NCBI GenBank assembly: GCA_012862575.1
Contig: BLSF01000029.1
Coordinates: 310,001 to 374,000 of the forward strand
Direction of reading: 5' to 3'
DNA: 64,000 nt
Source of the DNA: Parietichytrium sp. I65-24A
Lineage: Eukaryota > Sar > Bigyra > Thraustochytrida > Thraustochytriidae
Shown: piece after piece, positions 60,085 to 64,000 of the stretch
How the letters are laid out: every line of letters begins with the position of its first letter
Position numbering within the stretch: the stretch's first letter is position 1
Made by a program: the position numbers and the translations under genes
Notes under the pieces: model-generated
What the model saw: the letters and a program-made list of their open reading frames with translations, nothing else
Told to the model about the DNA's origin: nothing
Database searches by the model: none

Positions 60085-60843
60085 ACATCCTATTTAAAAC
60101 CTCCCAAGAAACACCATCGAAATTTCTTTGCTCTTTTCTTATGCTGCACATTACATTCCTCGTTTCACCTTTGTCTGATTCGCTCGTCATGATCTTGTGT
60201 GGCTCCACCACATCGTCCGTAATTCTCAGAGCGCACACTCGGAAGCTGTGAGAAACTTTTTGTCTTGAAGAGCTCTTTCACATTCATCCAATCACTCATT
60301 TGTTCTTTCTTTCTTTCTTTCGCCACGTTCTCTGAACATAAACAGAGTTAGCATTCATTCGCATTCACTGCCAGATTGAGTTCTCCGAGAGCTCTCGCTC
60401 GCCTCCAAAAGCTCATTTAACAAACAAAACAATTGGTCGAGATCTTGCGTGATGATGTGACCTGTGACGAGAACGAGAACGAGGACGTTTGTATGAATCC
60501 AGCGCCAGTCACCTCGAAATCAGCACTCGCAAGTCGCGCCGGCGGTCTTCATTCTCGTGCAACTGGACGCGCAGTCTCAACAGGGAAAGAAGTCCATGAG
60601 CAAAAAGCAAAGGACAAGCCTAAATCAGCACCCGCACGTCTTCCCCGCGGTCTCAGTCTTTGTGCAGTCGCACACGTCTTGGAAACCGCAGGAGACGTCT
60701 TTAGGCGAAGAACGCATTGAGAGAAGAAAGCGTCCGCGGCAGACCTGCTTCCTCAGCGTCTCGAAAGGAGCGCAGTTCTGTTGTATACGCAAAAGACAAG
60801 AGAGCAACTTGGCAAGAAGGAGATCGATCAGCAATAGAGAAAG
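60085..60843. other. tandem spacer before threonine aldolase
   Basis: Contains (TTCT)n (60302-60320) and two diverged copies of an about 50-nt sequence starting AAATCAGCAC (60518 and 60623). A 95-codon open frame (60433-60720) covers those repeats and does not look like a protein gene. Confidence 0.5.
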
Positions 60844-61893
60844 ATGAGCGACAGAATCGACCTTCGGAGCGACACGGTGACCAGGCCGACTGGAGAAATG
60901 TACGAGGCCATGAAAAATGCCAAAGTCGGAGACGACGTGCTCGGCGATGATCCCACCGTGAAGGAGCTGGAGTCAGAAGCGGCTTCGATGTTTGGCAAAG
61001 AAGCTGCGCTGTTCATGCCGACCGGTACCATGAGCAACCTTGCTGCGATCATGACGCACTGCTCTCGCGGATTTGCGTTTAGCGAGATGATTGCAGGAAG
61101 TCGGCAGCACACGTACTTGTACGAGGTAGGCAACGTCGCGAGGCTGGCTGGCGTACATTCTTGGATGCTGAACAATAATGCGGACGGAACCATGGATCTG
61201 GAGGCCATCGAGGCTGCCATTCGCGTCAAGGACGTGCATCATCCACAGACTAAATTGATTTCTCTGGAGAACACCCACAACAGCTGTGGCGGTGTCCCGC
61301 TCCCTTCATCGTATATTGATCGCGTTGCCGATCTCGCGCGGTCCAGAGACGTTCGGCTGCACATTGATGGGGCCAGGATATTCAATGCTGCCACTGCGCT
61401 GGGCGAGCAAGTGTCAAAGCTTTGCGCGAGCGCTGACAGTGTGTCTGTGTGTCTCTCCAAAGGTCTCTGTTCCCCGGCTGGCAGCGTCCTGGTCGGGTCT
61501 AGGTCGTTCATTGACGCGGCGCGAGGAACTCGCAAAGCGCTGGGAGGAGGCATGCGCCAAGCAGGCGTGCTTGCGGCTGCTGGACTTGTTTCCCTCCGTG
61601 TGATGACGAAGCGACTCGGAGATGACCACGCCAATTGCAAGCTGCTCGCGGAAGGTCTGAACTCGATTCCTGGTGTTAGAGCTGATCCAGCGCGTGTGAA
61701 GACAAATATACTATTTTTTGATCTGGAAAAGGCTTCGGCAGACAAACTCGTACGTTCTCTGCGAGAAGACCACAACATCCTCATCGGTGCGTACTCCTCC
61801 AGTTCAATCCGCGTCGTGACCCACAATGACATTCACGCGTCTCACATTCCAAAGGTTGTGGACGCTGTCCGAAAAAGCCTCTTATCCCAGTAG
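60844..61893 (+). CDS. low-specificity L-threonine aldolase
   Basis: 349 aa, intronless. PLP enzyme splitting L-threonine or allo-threonine into glycine and acetaldehyde. Diagnostic features are DLRSDTVTRPTGEMYEAM at the N-terminus, the GDDVLGDDPTVKELE motif, the His of SRQHTYLYEVGN that stacks on PLP, SLENTHNSCGG, the HIDGARIFNA aspartate for the pyridine nitrogen and the PLP lysine in SVCLSKGLCSPAG (about Lys206). Length agrees with the GLY1/LtaE family (about 340-390). No targeting signal is evident, so cytosolic. AATAAA lies 95 nt after the stop. Confidence 0.95.
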   Translation: MSDRIDLRSDTVTRPTGEMYEAMKNAKVGDDVLGDDPTVKELESEAASMFGKEAALFMPTGTMSNLAAIMTHCSRGFAFSEMIAGSRQHTYLYEVGNVARLAGVHSWMLNNNADGTMDLEAIEAAIRVKDVHHPQTKLISLENTHNSCGGVPLPSSYIDRVADLARSRDVRLHIDGARIFNAATALGEQVSKLCASADSVSVCLSKGLCSPAGSVLVGSRSFIDAARGTRKALGGGMRQAGVLAAAGLVSLRVMTKRLGDDHANCKLLAEGLNSIPGVRADPARVKTNILFFDLEKASADKLVRSLREDHNILIGAYSSSSIRVVTHNDIHASHIPKVVDAVRKSLLSQ

Positions 61894-64000
61894 CTGAGCA
61901 TGATTTGTACGTATTCGCAGTGAACAGATGCACCCTCTTTTTCCCAATTCATTCATTTCTGCTGCGCCCATGTCCTTGTGCCATTAAAATAAATACATCG
62001 CCGTCCCTTGCGACTTCTTGCATGTCATTTCTGTTGTCGGGTTCTTGCGTTACGTCCGGGTGGTGAGGTATCGCATAATTTCCATAAGCAATGTGTTGTT
62101 GTTACCTTTAGAATAGCGATGCTTCTTCGGCTTGTATGTAAGGATACGAAGTATTGGTTTCTGTTGATTTTGTCAGCGCCGCGGTATTTTTGCTCAGTCA
62201 GGATATGTCAGGATTGCAGAGTGTCTAGTAGCAGAACAAGCAAAGACGGAGCGGACAAGTCTTGGTACTTTCGTTTCTTTTTTTTAAATCGAGCGGAGGA
62301 AGGGTCAGATTCGGTCAAGGGTAGCTTGGGCAAGGTCGCAGAGTTGGTCTCCATTCGCCTGAGGCTTTTTAACATAAAATTAAACAAGAGGCAGAGCAAG
62401 TCAAAGAATGTGCTTAGTGCCTCGTGAAGACATAATTCTAAAACGTGGAAAAGTAAAGTAGATCGGTGCTCAGAGTCAGTACTTCACCTCCTTGAGCTCG
62501 AGAAACTCTTTGTGACTCTAGAGCTAGATGTCGGCATACTTCGGCGAGAACCCATCCAATCTTTGATCGAAGTAAGGCTACCCGCACATTCCGCACATCA
62601 GTTCACTCGTGTCGTTTACCATCTGTGTGCCTCTGCGACCCTTACTTCCATTTCTTGTCTTGCCGCCAAGAGTCCCGAACTCTGCGTTTGTGCGTAACGA
62701 ATGTGTGATCCTCAGGTTCTAGTCTTCCACAGAAGAGCGCTCGCCATTGCTCAACCTCACCTTGCAACGGTCTAGCTAGTAGCTCCTTTCGGTGGTAGCA
62801 CGCATGTCTTGCTTCCAGCTGGCCGCCATTTCTTTTGGATCGGGCGGATCGGGGATAACATCTTACTTGGTCGCCACACTATGCGACCTGATAGTACGAT
62901 TTCCTGCTCATAACGGTCCACACAATTGGCGTTGAAGGGGTTTCCAAAACAAAGGACGAGCAGTGAACACGACGGGCCTGTAGTGACAAGATCCAGCCAG
63001 GCTTTATGTCATAGTTTTCTGACGAGGGTATGGCCTGATTACGGCGAAAATTCAGAGTCAGGCCAATCAGGGGGCCTTACCAATGTTTTCATTTCCTTCT
63101 TCCTCCTTCGCCACTTGCCTCATTTCTCTCGTGGTCCCCCAAGTTCTGAAGAATCTCGTGTGCTTCAATGTCTGTCGTGCCTCGCTCGCCTTCCTGTTCC
63201 TCCTTGTTGGTCCGAGAAATTTCGTTTTTATTTTCAAAGTCCTGTTTTCACCCGCACGCAGACCTTTCTATTTTTCGTCCCACAAGTCAAATTGCCCCTG
63301 CCCTCGGTGGTCTCCTTCGTGCTTGAGATTTGCTTACTGACTGTGAGTACTACTTCCGACTTGAGTAGTAAGTAGAACACATTGCATTTGCAGTTTTCAT
63401 TGACCTTGGCGTTGCGCCACGTCGGGAAAATTTGGAATAGCCTTCGCATGCAGTCAATGTTGTGTCACGACGATTTCTGCAAACCTAGCCCAACTAGCAT
63501 AGTCAGAACACGGAAAGACGGGTAAATTAACAACAAAAAACAGAAAGTTTCCAAAGCTGGATCGGCTTTGTATCGTACGTGGGCCTAAAGTTAACCCTCG
63601 CGCCGTGTCCATGAACACTACGAACGTCTTCTTGGTCCTCTCTAAAAGATGAGAGGAGCAAAGGGGGCTGAAGAGACAGAAGAGAGGGAGTCATGCGCTC
63701 AAAATTCTGGGAAACTTCCGAAAAACTCGTACCGGTAGCCTTGAAGCTAGGACACGCTGTGACCCTCGTACCCCTCGTAGTTTAACTATCTATCTGGAGC
63801 GCTACTACACCCCAAGACCTCGCAAATGTGCAATTCCATTTATGCCAGTTATGGTTGCACTTACTGAGTCGGGTGAGAATCGCATGAACTTCAAGACCCC
63901 GAACAATACCTGTCCCGTGAGCGTCGGAGTTTTGGACTCGCAGTTTGTGTACCTAATCGGCTTTTCATGAGATGTAGGCCGACGGTGAATCTTTTGAAGT
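61894..64000. other. terminal 2.1 kb without a recognised gene
   Basis: 3' side of threonine aldolase and unknown beyond. Contains GTGAGTACT (63343-63351), the complement of AGTACTCAC. Frames up to 149 codons exist but show no recognisable motif or splice-linked exon chain. Confidence 0.45.
61988..61993 (+). terminator. poly(A) signal of threonine aldolase
   Basis: AATAAA 95 nt downstream of the stop codon, in an A/T-rich setting. Confidence 0.5.

Overview
This window is nuclear DNA of a unicellular eukaryote. Three observations support that: spliceosomal introns with GT-AG ends in at least two genes, eukaryote-only genes (V-ATPase subunit e, PRP3, SPX, COQ9, a class C GPCR, GT14 glycosyltransferase), and spacers full of microsatellites. 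Most genes are intronless. My best guess is a stramenopile of the labyrinthulomycete/thraustochytrid kind, judging from gene style and receptor content; this is an inference that I cannot verify from sequence alone. I saw no retrovirus-like, Polinton-like or other capsid-bearing element, no CRISPR array, and no rRNA or convincing tRNA gene.

I support nineteen protein genes. Left part (1-16 kb): a partial EF-hand protein (-), a three-exon V-ATPase subunit e (+), a bubblegum-type acyl-CoA synthetase (-), and a 2098-residue multi-C2/transmembrane protein (+) whose membrane region matches the MCTP C-terminal domain in two widely separated halves. Surface-protein part (16-40 kb): two divergent paralogues of a secreted, single-pass Cys-rich protein with a PAN-like motif; a GT14 glycosyltransferase fused to a beta-trefoil lectin; COQ9 with a long C-terminal extension; a class C 7TM receptor with an unusual ectodomain and no Venus flytrap; and two tandem paralogues of an EGF-headed seven-helix membrane protein. 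Right part (40-62 kb): a six-exon cytosolic protein resembling a bacterial substrate-binding protein, with a probable 5-nt exon; a helical-repeat unknown; an SBF-like (SLC10A7-type) transporter; a Pro-rich coiled-coil protein next to PRP3; an SPX protein; an M13 metallopeptidase; and an L-threonine aldolase. The last 2 kb hold nothing I can call.

Layout follows a clear rule. All convergent gene pairs are 0.2-0.7 kb apart, while all divergent pairs are 1.1-4.5 kb apart. The long spacers are therefore promoter-side regions. They carry most of the simple repeats and a recurrent GTAC palindrome (GTACTAGTAC, AGTACTCAC).

The most interesting candidates are the tandem EGF-7TM family, the receptor with jelly-roll, PAN and LRR-like parts in front of a GABA-B-like 7TM, the 5-nt exon, and the split MCTP membrane domain. 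For several genes the longest open frame begins at GTG or TTG; I moved these starts to the first ATG and say so in each entry.
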